DNA of 41,651 nt. It comes from an uncultured Collinsella sp. (GTDB lineage: Bacteria > Actinomycetota > Coriobacteriia > Coriobacteriales > Coriobacteriaceae). The notes beneath the pieces were generated by a model that searched no databases, was not told the DNA's origin, and saw only the letters and a program-made list of their open reading frames with translations. The stretch lies in contig URZI01000017.1 of assembly GCA_900552385.1 (NCBI GenBank), positions 1 through 41,651 on the forward strand, in the 5' to 3' direction. The position numbers and the translations under genes are program-made. This document shows positions 1-8,510 of the stretch, piece after piece; position 1 is the stretch's first letter; every line of letters begins with the position of its first letter.

Positions 1-53
1 ACGAGCGGGGGCTCCTATCTTTTTAGTGCCCTCGGATTGGGTCATAGTGTCTG
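1..53. repeat. 53-bp inverted repeat, left copy
   Basis: These 53 bases are the exact reverse complement of 41597-41649 at the other end of the window. In the right copy the sequence lies inside a flippase gene. Read on the + strand here it encodes the same residues (..PIFLVPSDWVIVS) and then diverges into a frame that runs straight through a terminator hairpin, so this is at best a gene fragment. A shared block of about k-mer length at both ends of a contig is also what assembly graphs leave at a branching repeat, so it may be an assembly edge and not a biological repeat. Confidence 0.9.
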
Positions 54-89
54 TCGGTGCCATAGCATCGGCGTTGCTGTGGCTGTCGG

Positions 90-126
90 AAATGATCCGT
101 TGGGGACGGAGGAAAACGGATCATTT
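90..126 (+). terminator. Hairpin terminator left of tgt
   Basis: AAATGATCCGTT (90-101) pairs perfectly with AACGGATCATTT (115-126) around a G-rich 13-nt loop. A short T run (122-128) follows on the + strand. It would end a transcript entering from the left edge, probably that of the gene whose fragment occupies 1-89. No coding evidence surrounds it. Confidence 0.65.
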
Positions 127-132
127 TTATCC

Positions 133-179
133 TGGTGCATTGGTGCATTGGTGCATTGGTGCATTGGTGCATTGGTGCA
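133..179 (+). repeat. 8-bp tandem repeat (TGGTGCAT)n, about 6 copies
   Basis: Five perfect copies of TGGTGCAT and a sixth lacking its last base lie head to tail, 100 bp upstream of the tgt start codon. The period of 8 is not a multiple of 3, so copy-number change would shift any frame crossing it, but no convincing gene does. It lies between the terminator at 90-126 and the tgt promoter region. Confidence 0.9.
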
Positions 180-238
180 GGGGGCAGGTTTCCTTTGCAC
201 CAGTTTCTGTCGAGTCGGTGCTTCTTGCGGGTTGCCCG

Positions 239-244
239 TATAAT
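239..244 (+). promoter_or_regulatory. Candidate tgt -10 box
   Basis: A perfect TATAAT lies 37 bp upstream of the tgt start codon. There is no good TTGACA-like box at the usual distance (16-18 bp upstream is CG-rich), so this is a -10 call only. Confidence 0.4.
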
Positions 245-281
245 GGTTTGCGTATGAACCGCAACCAAGGAGTTCCAGTTT

Positions 282-1421
<1,140 letters not shown>

Positions 1422-1570
1422 GAGCGGCGCGGGCGCTTGCGGAGCGTGGGCAACGGCAAGGGGCGAGCGCTGGCCGGTCATCACGTTTGCTAACACCGTC
1501 TGCGCGACCGCTGACCGATGCCTTGCAAGTGCTTGATGCATCGTGGGTACCATACCGAATAGTTGATGTT

Positions 1571-1617
1571 CGGGCGGGTGTTTGGCGCATGGCGTCGACC
1601 CCGCCCGTTTTCTTTTT
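1571..1617 (+). terminator. Leader terminator before the LOG-family gene
   Basis: CGGGCGGG (1571-1578) pairs with CCCGCCCG (1600-1607), followed by a T-rich tract TTTTCTTTTT. The T tract ends only 16 bases before the next start codon and just ahead of its ribosome site. It can serve as the tgt terminator, but no room for a promoter remains between it and the downstream gene, so it may act as an attenuator. The surrounding 1422-1633 gap holds no gene that I can see. Confidence 0.75.
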
Positions 1618-1633
1618 CTCGATAGGAGTACCC

Positions 1634-2392
1634 ATGATTAAGAACGAGAATGTTGAGGGCGAGCCTGCCTACGACGAGACGTACCGCCGCGGTCCCGTGG
1701 TCATGCGCGGCCCCATGATTCCTAAAGACAACACCTATGCCAACCTGCTGGCGCCCGAGGAGTCGACCGACTGGCTGCATGCTGATCCGTGGCGTGTGCT
1801 GCGCATTCAGGCAGAGTTTGTCGATGGCTTTGGCGCGCTTGCCGAGCTTGGCCCTGCGGTGACCATCTTCGGCAGCGCCCGCACGCCCAAGACCGATCCG
1901 CTCTACAAGGCGGCGCGCACGGTCGGTCGCAAAATCGCCCAGCGCGGCGTGGCGGTTATCACCGGTGGCGGCCCTGGCATCATGGAGGCGGCCAACAGGG
2001 GAGCGGCGAGCGTCAACGGCAAGTCAGTTGGTTTGGGCATTGAGCTGCCGCACGAGCAGGGGCTCAACAAATATGTGAACCTCGGTATGGACTTCCGTTA
2101 CTTCTTTGTGCGCAAGACCATGTTCGTCAAATACAGCTCGGGTGCCATCGTGTTTCCCGGTGGTTTTGGCACGCTCGACGAGATGTTCGAGGTGCTCACG
2201 CTGGTGCAGACGCACAAGGTTAAGCGCATGCCGCTTGTGCTGGTGGGCACCGAGTACTGGCAGGGCCTATTCGACTGGCTTAACGGTCCGGTGATGGACA
2301 CCGGTATGATCAGCCCGCTCGATCCGGAGCTCGTACACATCACCGACGACCTCAACGAAGCCGTCGACATTGCCCTGAGCGGGTTGATGTAG
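1634..2392 (+). CDS. LOG-family (TIGR00730) nucleotide phosphoribohydrolase-like protein
   Basis: A Rossmann-fold protein of 252 aa from the lysine-decarboxylase-like/LOG family. Characterised members cleave ribose 5-phosphate from nucleoside 5'-monophosphates, including cytokinin ribotides; many bacterial members have no known substrate. Diagnostic motifs are GGGPGIMEAANRGA (about residues 116-129) and PGGFGTLDEMFEVLT (about 174-188), the family PGGxGTxxE signature. Start chosen at ATG 1634 after GATAGGAG. The N-terminal 60 residues are a variable extension. Cytoplasmic, no signal or membrane segment. The exact substrate cannot be read from sequence. Confidence 0.88.
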   Translation: MIKNENVEGEPAYDETYRRGPVVMRGPMIPKDNTYANLLAPEESTDWLHADPWRVLRIQAEFVDGFGALAELGPAVTIFGSARTPKTDPLYKAARTVGRKIAQRGVAVITGGGPGIMEAANRGAASVNGKSVGLGIELPHEQGLNKYVNLGMDFRYFFVRKTMFVKYSSGAIVFPGGFGTLDEMFEVLTLVQTHKVKRMPLVLVGTEYWQGLFDWLNGPVMDTGMISPLDPELVHITDDLNEAVDIALSGLM

Positions 2393-2424
2393 GGCAATCG
2401 TGCCCCACCGCGATATGAATATGT

Positions 2425-2442
2425 ATAGCAATCTGATGCTAT
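2425..2442. promoter_or_regulatory. Palindrome, candidate operator of the toxin-antitoxin pair
   Basis: ATAGCA (2425-2430) and TGCTAT (2437-2442) are perfect inverted arms around ATCTGA, 65 bp upstream of the antitoxin start. A TATACT -10-like box follows at 2471-2476. RelB/DinJ antitoxins normally bind palindromes in their own promoter, so this is the best operator candidate; binding is inferred. Confidence 0.5.
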
Positions 2443-2507
2443 CTAACGTCAGTTTGCCATTTATATTGGGTATACTGATGCAAAAGACGAGGGCGAGGAG
2501 GTCGCGT

Positions 2508-2807
2508 ATGTCTACTGCAACGGTTAAGCCTACGACGGTTCGCATCGAAGAGGGGCTCAAGGAGCAGGCGACTGAGTTCTTGGATTCGGTCGGCCTCAGC
2601 CTCAATTCCTATCTCAATCTTGCCGTTCGGCAGCTTGTAAATCAGCGAAAGATTCCTTTTGAGATTGTAGGAAGGGCGGAAGTGCCCAACGAGGCGACGA
2701 GGCGTGCCATGGTAATCGCCGAGGCTCATGAGTTGGGGATTTTGCCGGACGATAGCCCGTCATTCAACAACGCCGATGAGCTTATGTCATTCCTCGATGA
2801 GGGCTAA
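2508..2807 (+). CDS. RelB/DinJ-family antitoxin
   Basis: A 99-aa antitoxin of a type II toxin-antitoxin pair. The N-terminal part (TTVRIEEGLKEQATEFLDSV, then LSLNSYLNLAVRQLV) is the ribbon-helix-helix DNA-binding and dimer unit typical of RelB/DinJ; the C-terminal acidic tail would wrap the toxin. The frame is open further upstream, but ATG 2508 is chosen because GAGGAG lies 7 bases before it and the upstream residues do not look like the family. The toxin gene starts 3 bases after the stop codon, a normal arrangement. Expected to repress its own promoter through the palindrome at 2425-2442. Codon use is less GC-rich than the flanking genes. Confidence 0.9.
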   Translation: MSTATVKPTTVRIEEGLKEQATEFLDSVGLSLNSYLNLAVRQLVNQRKIPFEIVGRAEVPNEATRRAMVIAEAHELGILPDDSPSFNNADELMSFLDEG

Positions 2808-2810
2808 GCG

Positions 2811-3119
2811 ATGTTTGAGATTAAGGTCGAGGCTCAGTTTAAGGCCGACTACAAGCGAACGATGCAGAGTCATCCGCAGCTAAAAACCGAGTTTAAGGCG
2901 GCAGTTGCCGAGCTTGCGGCACATGGTTCGCTTCCGGCGGAGTACGGTGCCCACGAGCTCTCCAACCCGGGCGGCAACTACAACGGGCACATCGACTTCC
3001 ATCTATCCGGCGGCCTGATCGACGTGGTCGTTCTCTACCTGCCGCATAAAACTAATCCGGTGATTCGACTGGTCAGAATGGGTTCGCATCAAGAACTGTT
3101 CCAGGGCCCACTGAGCTAG
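2811..3119 (+). CDS. YafQ/RelE-family mRNA interferase toxin
   Basis: A 102-aa RelE-superfamily toxin, closest in look to YafQ, which cuts mRNA on the ribosome. Visible family marks are FKADYKR near residue 9, the central HELS..GNYNGHIDFHL segment and the C-terminal MGSHQELF, matching the conserved GSHxELF with its catalytic histidine. It is translated directly after the antitoxin, which supports a working pair. The C-terminus is intact, so I read it as an active toxin. Its end is followed at once by a long hairpin repeat shared with two other places in the window. Confidence 0.88.
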   Translation: MFEIKVEAQFKADYKRTMQSHPQLKTEFKAAVAELAAHGSLPAEYGAHELSNPGGNYNGHIDFHLSGGLIDVVVLYLPHKTNPVIRLVRMGSHQELFQGPLS

Positions 3120-3132
3120 CCACTCGCTTTTA

Positions 3133-3200
3133 ACTTGCGGTGGAATAGGGATTGATTGGCGGCTGATACGCCAAAAAACAGTCCCTATTCCACCGCAAGT
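3133..3200. repeat. Long hairpin repeat, family 1, copy A
   Basis: Near-perfect arms of about 21 bp (ACTTGCGGTGGAATAGGGA and its complement) around a 25-nt centre. Homologous copies lie at 6696-6762 and 37753-37818. All three sit at the 3' end of a minus-strand gene; here the stop codon of the primase-helicase lies inside the right arm. It can work as a terminator between convergent genes, though there is no clear T tract. Confidence 0.9.
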
Positions 3201-6169
3201 GGTGGGGATGTCCTGCCTGTTGACGTGGCATCTGGCTTTCCCTTGTGGTTGATTTCGTCTAAGAGCTCCGCTGCGATCTCGCTGTTTTTGAACCTGATGC
3301 TGCAGTCTTCTTTCTTGGGGAAAGCTAGTAGCGGGATCGTTCCGTACCAGATTGTTTCTTCGTCAATTATCGCTGCACACAAACGTCCTTCTGCTCTAAT
3401 GGCATGCTCGACGTTCATTTCTGCCAAAGTCTCGCTTGCATCTTCGCGCGGAGTCGAGGCAATGAAAAACTCAAGAGCAATCCCTCGGGCGGTGGCACCT
3501 TTGATTGCATCGCCGAGCTTTGCGAGGCAGGCGGCGGATGCGTAGGGCGCGGCAATGAAGATGCTCTTGGCGGCGCCAACGATGTCTTCAACCAGAGTCT
3601 CTACGGCATTGGCCGGTTCTATGAGAATGTTTTGATCGGACTGCTCGCTGCCACCGGTCACGTAGACTTCGTACCCGAGCTTGGCGTAGGTCTTGAGTCT
3701 CTTCTGGTACATGCGGGCGAGCATGGGTATAGATAAATCAACGTAGTCGAATATCTCAACCCGTCGCTTGCCCTCGTGGCTTCTATGGAGCCTGCCCGCC
3801 TGCTGCGTGATGCTGCCGTCCCACGATATTGGCGTGGCAATGAGTAGAGTGTCAAGGTAGGACAGATCGAAGCCCTCGCCCAAAAGGCTTTCGGTGGCGA
3901 CGATGATTCGATGTTCATGCTCGAAGCGGGGAAGACTGCTCAGTATCGTTTTTCTTTCTTTGGCGTCGATTTCCCCGGTCAGGAGAACGGGTTCGTGTCC
4001 TTGGTTTTTGAGCATCCCGAACAGCTCCTCGGCATGCTTTTTCCTTTTAGTCAGCACGAGCGGATGCCGGCCGTTTGACGCAGCTTCAATAGCGTCGTTG
4101 ACAATCAATTCGTTTCTAGCTGCATGCGTGCACAGCAGGTCGAGAATCTGATTGAAGTTTGCACCTGGCTCGTAGGCGGGTAGTCGAATTCCAGTAAAAC
4201 GAGGCCGTACGATGCGCTGGATGCCCTGCTGAATCGCTTGCGCTTTTGGATCGATAACATAACGGAGCGGGCCGCAGAGCATGGAGAGCGCCCGCGTAAG
4301 GCCGTCGGATCGTTCGGGCGTCGCAGAAAGGCCGTATACGTATTTGGCCGGGGCGGACTTGAGAATAAGCTCGAGCTGTGGTGCGGCGGCATGGTGGCAT
4401 TCGTCGCAGATAATGAGGCCGTAATTACGAACAAGGCCCTTAACTATCGGCTCTCCAGTTTGGCGGTCTTTGCCAGATAACGACTGGAACGAAGCGATGT
4501 CGACGAGGCCGCTTACGGCCATTTTGCCTCCTCCTATTTGTCCGATGACCGGAGGCTGCCTTTTGCTGATTCGTCCTTTTGGGGTTCGGACGGGCTCCCT
4601 GTTGTCCGTAATGTCGATAAATCGCTCGAGCTGGGATTTCCATTGGGTTATGAGTGCGGTTTTGGGAACGATGACGAGCGTTGGAAGACCAATGGATGCA
4701 ATAAGATAAGCTCCGATGACTGTTTTACCGAAGCCTGTCGGCGCGGACATGATTCCGTCTTCGTATATGAGCATCTGATCAGCGGCGATTTGCTGCTCAG
4801 GGCGAAGGACTCCTTTAAATGCCATAACAATCGGATTACCCGATTTGCGCTCGTCTGAATAGTGGGCGGTAACGCCGGTCTCTTGAACTAGCTGCTCAAG
4901 TTGAGTTTTGCAGCCCCGGGGAATCGCAACATGACCATCTCTCAGTTCGCTAAGGTCTATGAGTCGCGGTTTGCCGAATACTGATTGATGCATGGACTGC
5001 GCGCGATAGAATGCCGGATTGGCAAATGTCGCAAGTCCGCGGATTTCCATTTGAGCTGCTGGACTCAGAGACTTCTCGGGGATGTACAGCATATCGGCTT
5101 GAATAACGGGCAGCGATGAGGGAAAGTCCCGCGATGTGAGTGGTAGTCGCTTTCGTGGTCTTTGGGCATACCGTTTGCCCTTGTTTGCCACCGTAGTTGT
5201 TGCTGGTCCGTGCGGGTTGTTTCCAGGGGCCTCAATCAGATCTTGCACCGTCGAGCGCGGAATCAGCTGGACTTGTGATAGATAGAGCCATTGGTCGGGA
5301 AAGGGCTTGAATTGTTCGTCTACAAATACACTGTTTCCTTCACGTTGCGCCTTGCCTTGAAAGGGGAGTGCGATGAGGTTTCCGAAGCCTCCATCGGGAA
5401 TAGTGGCCTGAGCGGGTAGCATTCGATCAAAGGCCTCGAACGTGATTGTCTTATTATGCGCCGCAGCTTCGGTTATGAGGCAACTTCCAAACTCTCGGGC
5501 AGCCTTTGCGCTGATTGGCTCGAGGAAGAAAAACCAGATGTGGGCGCCGTTGCCGGACCTTGAGCGCTCAACAGCGGCGTTAATGCCCCGTCGTATTGCA
5601 ACAAGCCGTACGGCATTTGTTGCCTCTTTCCAGTCCGCTTTGTCAAAATCGATGACGAGAACTTTCGTGTTGCAGTTCCTATCGAGAACATATTGCCCGA
5701 GGACATCGCGGAACCGGTCATCGTTGCCTTTAAAGTGAGCAATGATTGCGGCATCGCTTAATTCCGGGAAGACGCGATTGCTGCATTCTACGCATTTAAC
5801 TCTTTGATGGGCTGCTTTGGGGCAAATTCCTGGCTCCCACTCATTAGCACAAGCAGGCGTATAGCCAATGCCCCCGTCCTTTCTGCGATATCCATGAGCG
5901 TAAACATCTTTGCGCCCGGTAAAGAGACTGCGAAAGAGCTCGAGTTTATCGCGTGCTGGGCTCGCGCTGGTGACGATGCCCTCGATTTGCACTCGTTCAT
6001 CGAACAAAGCGCCAGCTTCTTCCCACTCTTCTAGCGTTGCGTAGCGTACGTCTGAACCGTTGTTGCAAATGACGATTTGTCGGTGTTGGTCCGATATATG
6101 TGTGATCGTCTGATCGTATTTAAATTGTGCGGTCCCAAAGAGGGCGTATTGATGCATGGCGTTGCCCAT
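3185..6169 (-). CDS. TOTE-type primase-helicase with PLD-like C-terminus
   Basis: A 994-aa multidomain protein matching the archaeo-eukaryotic-primase plus DEAD/DEAH helicase proteins assigned to TOTE conflict systems. A region after FTGRKDVYAHGY carries a four-cysteine cluster (about C107, C116, C126, C129). The primase core shows IDFD (D174, D176) and SGNGAHIWFFF (205-215). The SF2 helicase has Walker A APTGFGKT (476-483), DECHH (589-593), SATPER (615-620) and QQAGRLHR (789-796). Residues 857-985 resemble a phospholipase-D nuclease domain, but the HxKx4D motif reads RLCAAIID, losing histidine and lysine, so catalysis there is doubtful. The start at 6169 has AAGGA upstream; M5 is an alternative. 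The gene is less GC-rich than its neighbours and stands alone, without other obvious system partners. Its last codons lie in a hairpin repeat. Family assignment confident, function inferred. Confidence 0.85.
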   Translation of the reverse strand: MGNAMHQYALFGTAQFKYDQTITHISDQHRQIVICNNGSDVRYATLEEWEEAGALFDERVQIEGIVTSASPARDKLELFRSLFTGRKDVYAHGYRRKDGGIGYTPACANEWEPGICPKAAHQRVKCVECSNRVFPELSDAAIIAHFKGNDDRFRDVLGQYVLDRNCNTKVLVIDFDKADWKEATNAVRLVAIRRGINAAVERSRSGNGAHIWFFFLEPISAKAAREFGSCLITEAAAHNKTITFEAFDRMLPAQATIPDGGFGNLIALPFQGKAQREGNSVFVDEQFKPFPDQWLYLSQVQLIPRSTVQDLIEAPGNNPHGPATTTVANKGKRYAQRPRKRLPLTSRDFPSSLPVIQADMLYIPEKSLSPAAQMEIRGLATFANPAFYRAQSMHQSVFGKPRLIDLSELRDGHVAIPRGCKTQLEQLVQETGVTAHYSDERKSGNPIVMAFKGVLRPEQQIAADQMLIYEDGIMSAPTGFGKTVIGAYLIASIGLPTLVIVPKTALITQWKSQLERFIDITDNREPVRTPKGRISKRQPPVIGQIGGGKMAVSGLVDIASFQSLSGKDRQTGEPIVKGLVRNYGLIICDECHHAAAPQLELILKSAPAKYVYGLSATPERSDGLTRALSMLCGPLRYVIDPKAQAIQQGIQRIVRPRFTGIRLPAYEPGANFNQILDLLCTHAARNELIVNDAIEAASNGRHPLVLTKRKKHAEELFGMLKNQGHEPVLLTGEIDAKERKTILSSLPRFEHEHRIIVATESLLGEGFDLSYLDTLLIATPISWDGSITQQAGRLHRSHEGKRRVEIFDYVDLSIPMLARMYQKRLKTYAKLGYEVYVTGGSEQSDQNILIEPANAVETLVEDIVGAAKSIFIAAPYASAACLAKLGDAIKGATARGIALEFFIASTPREDASETLAEMNVEHAIRAEGRLCAAIIDEETIWYGTIPLLAFPKKEDCSIRFKNSEIAAELLDEINHKGKPDATSTGRTSPPLAVE

Positions 6170-6377
6170 TTGAATGCCGTCCTTGTATTGGAGTTGTTGA
6201 GACGAGGGTACGGCATTACGGCTTTTTGGGATATGTAATTTCGATTCAAGTTTGCTAATGGCAAGGGATTATTCTGCGAGCGGCTTTCGGTCGATGCCAA
6301 GGTGCGCGACGGTCCTTGATAATCAGGGTTTGCGGTCATATGGGTAGCCGGAGGCGTAAAGAGCGGACCTCATTCAG

Positions 6378-6607
6378 ACCCGGTGGGCAAAAAATGGAAA
6401 ATATGAGTACTGGTGCTCAGTTAGTCTCATATCATTTGAGAAGTATCTAAGACCAATTGACTGAGTTTTAGTATATTCACCCCCCTAAACACGACGATTC
6501 GGGGCTTTATGGAGCTTGAAATCGGTGGAAGCGGGCAATTTCAGCGAAATTTTGCTGTTACTAAATTTATGACAGTACTCATATTTGCCATTTTTTGCCC
6601 ACCGGGT
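6378..6607. repeat. 230-bp element with 34-bp terminal inverted repeats
   Basis: The left end (6378-6411, starting ACCCGGTGGGCAAAAAATGG) and the right end (6574-6607) are inverted copies with 33 of 34 positions matching. The 162-bp interior is AT-rich and codes for nothing recognisable. It resembles a miniature inverted-repeat transposable element. I found no clear target-site duplication. It lies in the 600-bp gap 6170-6775 upstream of the primase-helicase, which otherwise holds only hairpin repeat copy B. Confidence 0.85.
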
Positions 6608-6695
6608 ACCGCTAGGGGCTAGTCGAAGCTCCCCCAAACAGCTGGGAATGCGCCGATCGTCAGCATATCTTGTATATGGATGGCTCAGCAAAAGA

Positions 6696-6762
6696 AGTTG
6701 CGGTGGAATAGGGATTGATTTGCGGTTGATAAGCCAAAAACAGTCCCTATTTCACCGCAACT
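6696..6762. repeat. Long hairpin repeat, family 1, copy B
   Basis: Arms starting AGTTGCGGTGGAATAGGGA pair with CCCTATTTCACCGCAACT around a 25-nt centre. It ends 13 bp before the stop codon of the minus-strand degV-like gene, so it is probably transcribed as that gene's 3' hairpin. With copy A it brackets the accessory region 3201-6695. Confidence 0.9.
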
Positions 6763-6775
6763 GATGTGGACGTCC

Positions 6776-7636
6776 CTAGCGAGTTGGCTGGTAGCGGGGG
6801 CAGTAGCTGATGGCGATGGCATCGACGCCTACATGGGTGGCGATGGTGCAGCCGATGGGGCCGGTGCCGGCGTCTACATAGTCTTGGCCTGCGAGTGCTT
6901 GGCTGACGAGCTCCTGCTCCTCGGCAGCACCGGTCGTGAGCACGCGCACGCTGGAGCCCGGATGCTCGGCCAAAAATGCGAGGCAATCGGCCATGGTGTT
7001 GGCAACGATGCGCTTGGCGCCGCGGCCCTTCTTGATGGCCTTGATCTCGCCCGATTTCCACTCCGGCGAAACGGCCAGGCGAATGTTGAGCATCTGCGTC
7101 AGCTGGCCGGCGAGCTTGGGCGCGCGGCCGTTCTTGACCAGGTTCTCGAGTGTGCGCGGAATCAGCAGCAGATGGGCGTCGGGCAGCGTCGCGCGGATCT
7201 GCGCCTCGGTCTCGTCCAGGCTGCGGCCATCTTCGCGCATGGCCCGCGCGTACTCCACCAGCAGGCCCTCGGCACCCGAGCCAGTGCGCGAATCGATGCA
7301 GCGCACGTCGAGCTCGTGGGTCTCGGCGACCAGGCATGCGTTGGAATAGCAGGCGGACCATTCGCTGCACAGCGAGATAAAGATCGCGCTGTCGTGGCCG
7401 TCAGCACGCACGCGGTCAAAGAGTGCCTTGAACTCGCCGGCACTCGGCTGCGAGGTGTGCGGCAGTTGCTCGGAGCCGGCCATGCGCGCGACGTACTCCT
7501 GGGCGGTAATCTGTACCTGGTCGAGCAGGTCCTCGCCCTCGATAATCACATGCAGCGGAATCACGTAAATGCCGAGCTCTTGAGCGCTGGCGGGGGAGAT
7601 GTCCGACGTGGAGTCGGTTATGATGGCAAAAGACAT
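6776..7636 (-). CDS. DegV family fatty-acid-binding protein
   Basis: A 286-aa DegV-family protein. Characterised members (FakB) bind a fatty acid and present it to the FakA kinase for phospholipid synthesis. Marks are the N-terminal FAIITDSTSDIS, the loop TSQPSAGEF near residue 82, and CIDSRTGSGAEGLLV near 130-145 before the helical half. Start ATG 7636 is preferred over an in-frame start 57 bases upstream, because AAAGGTG precedes it and the family begins just before ITDS. No FakA kinase gene is visible here, so fatty-acid transfer is inferred. Terminates near hairpin repeat copy B. Confidence 0.92.
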   Translation of the reverse strand: MSFAIITDSTSDISPASAQELGIYVIPLHVIIEGEDLLDQVQITAQEYVARMAGSEQLPHTSQPSAGEFKALFDRVRADGHDSAIFISLCSEWSACYSNACLVAETHELDVRCIDSRTGSGAEGLLVEYARAMREDGRSLDETEAQIRATLPDAHLLLIPRTLENLVKNGRAPKLAGQLTQMLNIRLAVSPEWKSGEIKAIKKGRGAKRIVANTMADCLAFLAEHPGSSVRVLTTGAAEEQELVSQALAGQDYVDAGTGPIGCTIATHVGVDAIAISYCPRYQPTR

Positions 7637-7792
7637 AATTGCACCTTTCGTTGGGGCGCTTGCGCGCCGCCTTCTTAGAGCAAAGTGCGACAAGTATAGT
7701 GGAGTTGCTCTACATTGCTAGGTTCAATTGTTGAATAGTCAACAGTTTGAAGTGACGGTGTGGAAATCATCAACTGGGGAAGAGGGATGCCG

Positions 7793-8455
7793 ATGGCAGC
7801 GCTGGAGATATGCAAGCGGCCGGTTGTGCTGTTTGATTTTGACGGCACGGTGGCAGATACGGGTCGGGCGGTGATGACCTCGACGCGCAAGACGCTTGCC
7901 GCGCGCGGGTTTTCGGAGGCGCAGATGCGTGACCTGCGCCGCATGATCGGGCCGCCCCTGTGGAAGAGCTTTCACGACTTTTATGGCTTCTCCCGCGAGG
8001 AGTCGCTTGTGGTGGCTGACGAGTACCGTGCCTTTTTTGATGAGCTGGGACCGGAAGAGTACCCCGTGTTCGATGGGATCCCCGAGCTGCTGGATGGGTT
8101 GGCCGCTCAGGGCAAGCGTATGGCCGTGGCGACGTCACGCATGGAGGCAAAGTGCATTGACATGGTGGGCGAGCTGGGGCTTTCGCAGTTTGAGGCGGTG
8201 GTTGGCATGAATCCACCGCAGGGGCGCGAGACCAAGGCCGATTCGGTTCGCGACGCGTTGGCGGCCTTGGGTGCGGCCGCGGACGATGCCGTGATGATCG
8301 GCGATCGCTTTAACGATGTGGAGGGCGCGCACGCAATGGGCGTACCGTGCATTGGTATCTATTCGGGCGCGGCGGCGCCGGGCGAGCACGAGGCGGCGGG
8401 TGCCGATGCAGTGGTGCACTCGGTGGCCGAGCTTGCTAAACTTTTCGCTATCTAA
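7793..8455 (+). CDS. HAD hydrolase, phosphoglycolate phosphatase-like
   Basis: A 220-aa HAD-superfamily phosphatase with an alpha-helical cap. The nucleophile motif is VLFDFDGTVADT at about residues 13-24; motif II is VATS near 106; the motif III lysine lies in the RETKADS segment and motif IV is MIGDRFNDVEGA near 168. The best match in layout is the Gph/PpaX group, with phosphoglycolate or pyrophosphate as possible substrates; the real one cannot be told. ATG 7793 is chosen since GAAGAGGG lies 6 bases upstream; starts at GTG 7760 and ATG 7787 are in frame. It is divergent from degV and co-directional with the peptidase gene after it. Confidence 0.85.
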   Translation: MAALEICKRPVVLFDFDGTVADTGRAVMTSTRKTLAARGFSEAQMRDLRRMIGPPLWKSFHDFYGFSREESLVVADEYRAFFDELGPEEYPVFDGIPELLDGLAAQGKRMAVATSRMEAKCIDMVGELGLSQFEAVVGMNPPQGRETKADSVRDALAALGAAADDAVMIGDRFNDVEGAHAMGVPCIGIYSGAAAPGEHEAAGADAVVHSVAELAKLFAI

Positions 8456-8510
8456 TAGACGTAATGTGAGGGGCGGGCGTACCCGTCGCTCATTGGTAAG
8501 GAGGTCGTCC

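Noticed and set aside
133..179. Tandem repeat as a CRISPR array
   Set aside because: Units are 8 bp with no spacers; this is a simple sequence repeat.
1500..1600. T-box or riboswitch in the leader of the LOG-family gene
   Set aside because: No T-box sequence, specifier loop or known aptamer core could be found; only the terminator hairpin is supported.
6031..6339. 102-codon minus-strand frame upstream of the primase-helicase
   Set aside because: It overlaps the start of the large gene in another frame, and its product shows no family or good start.
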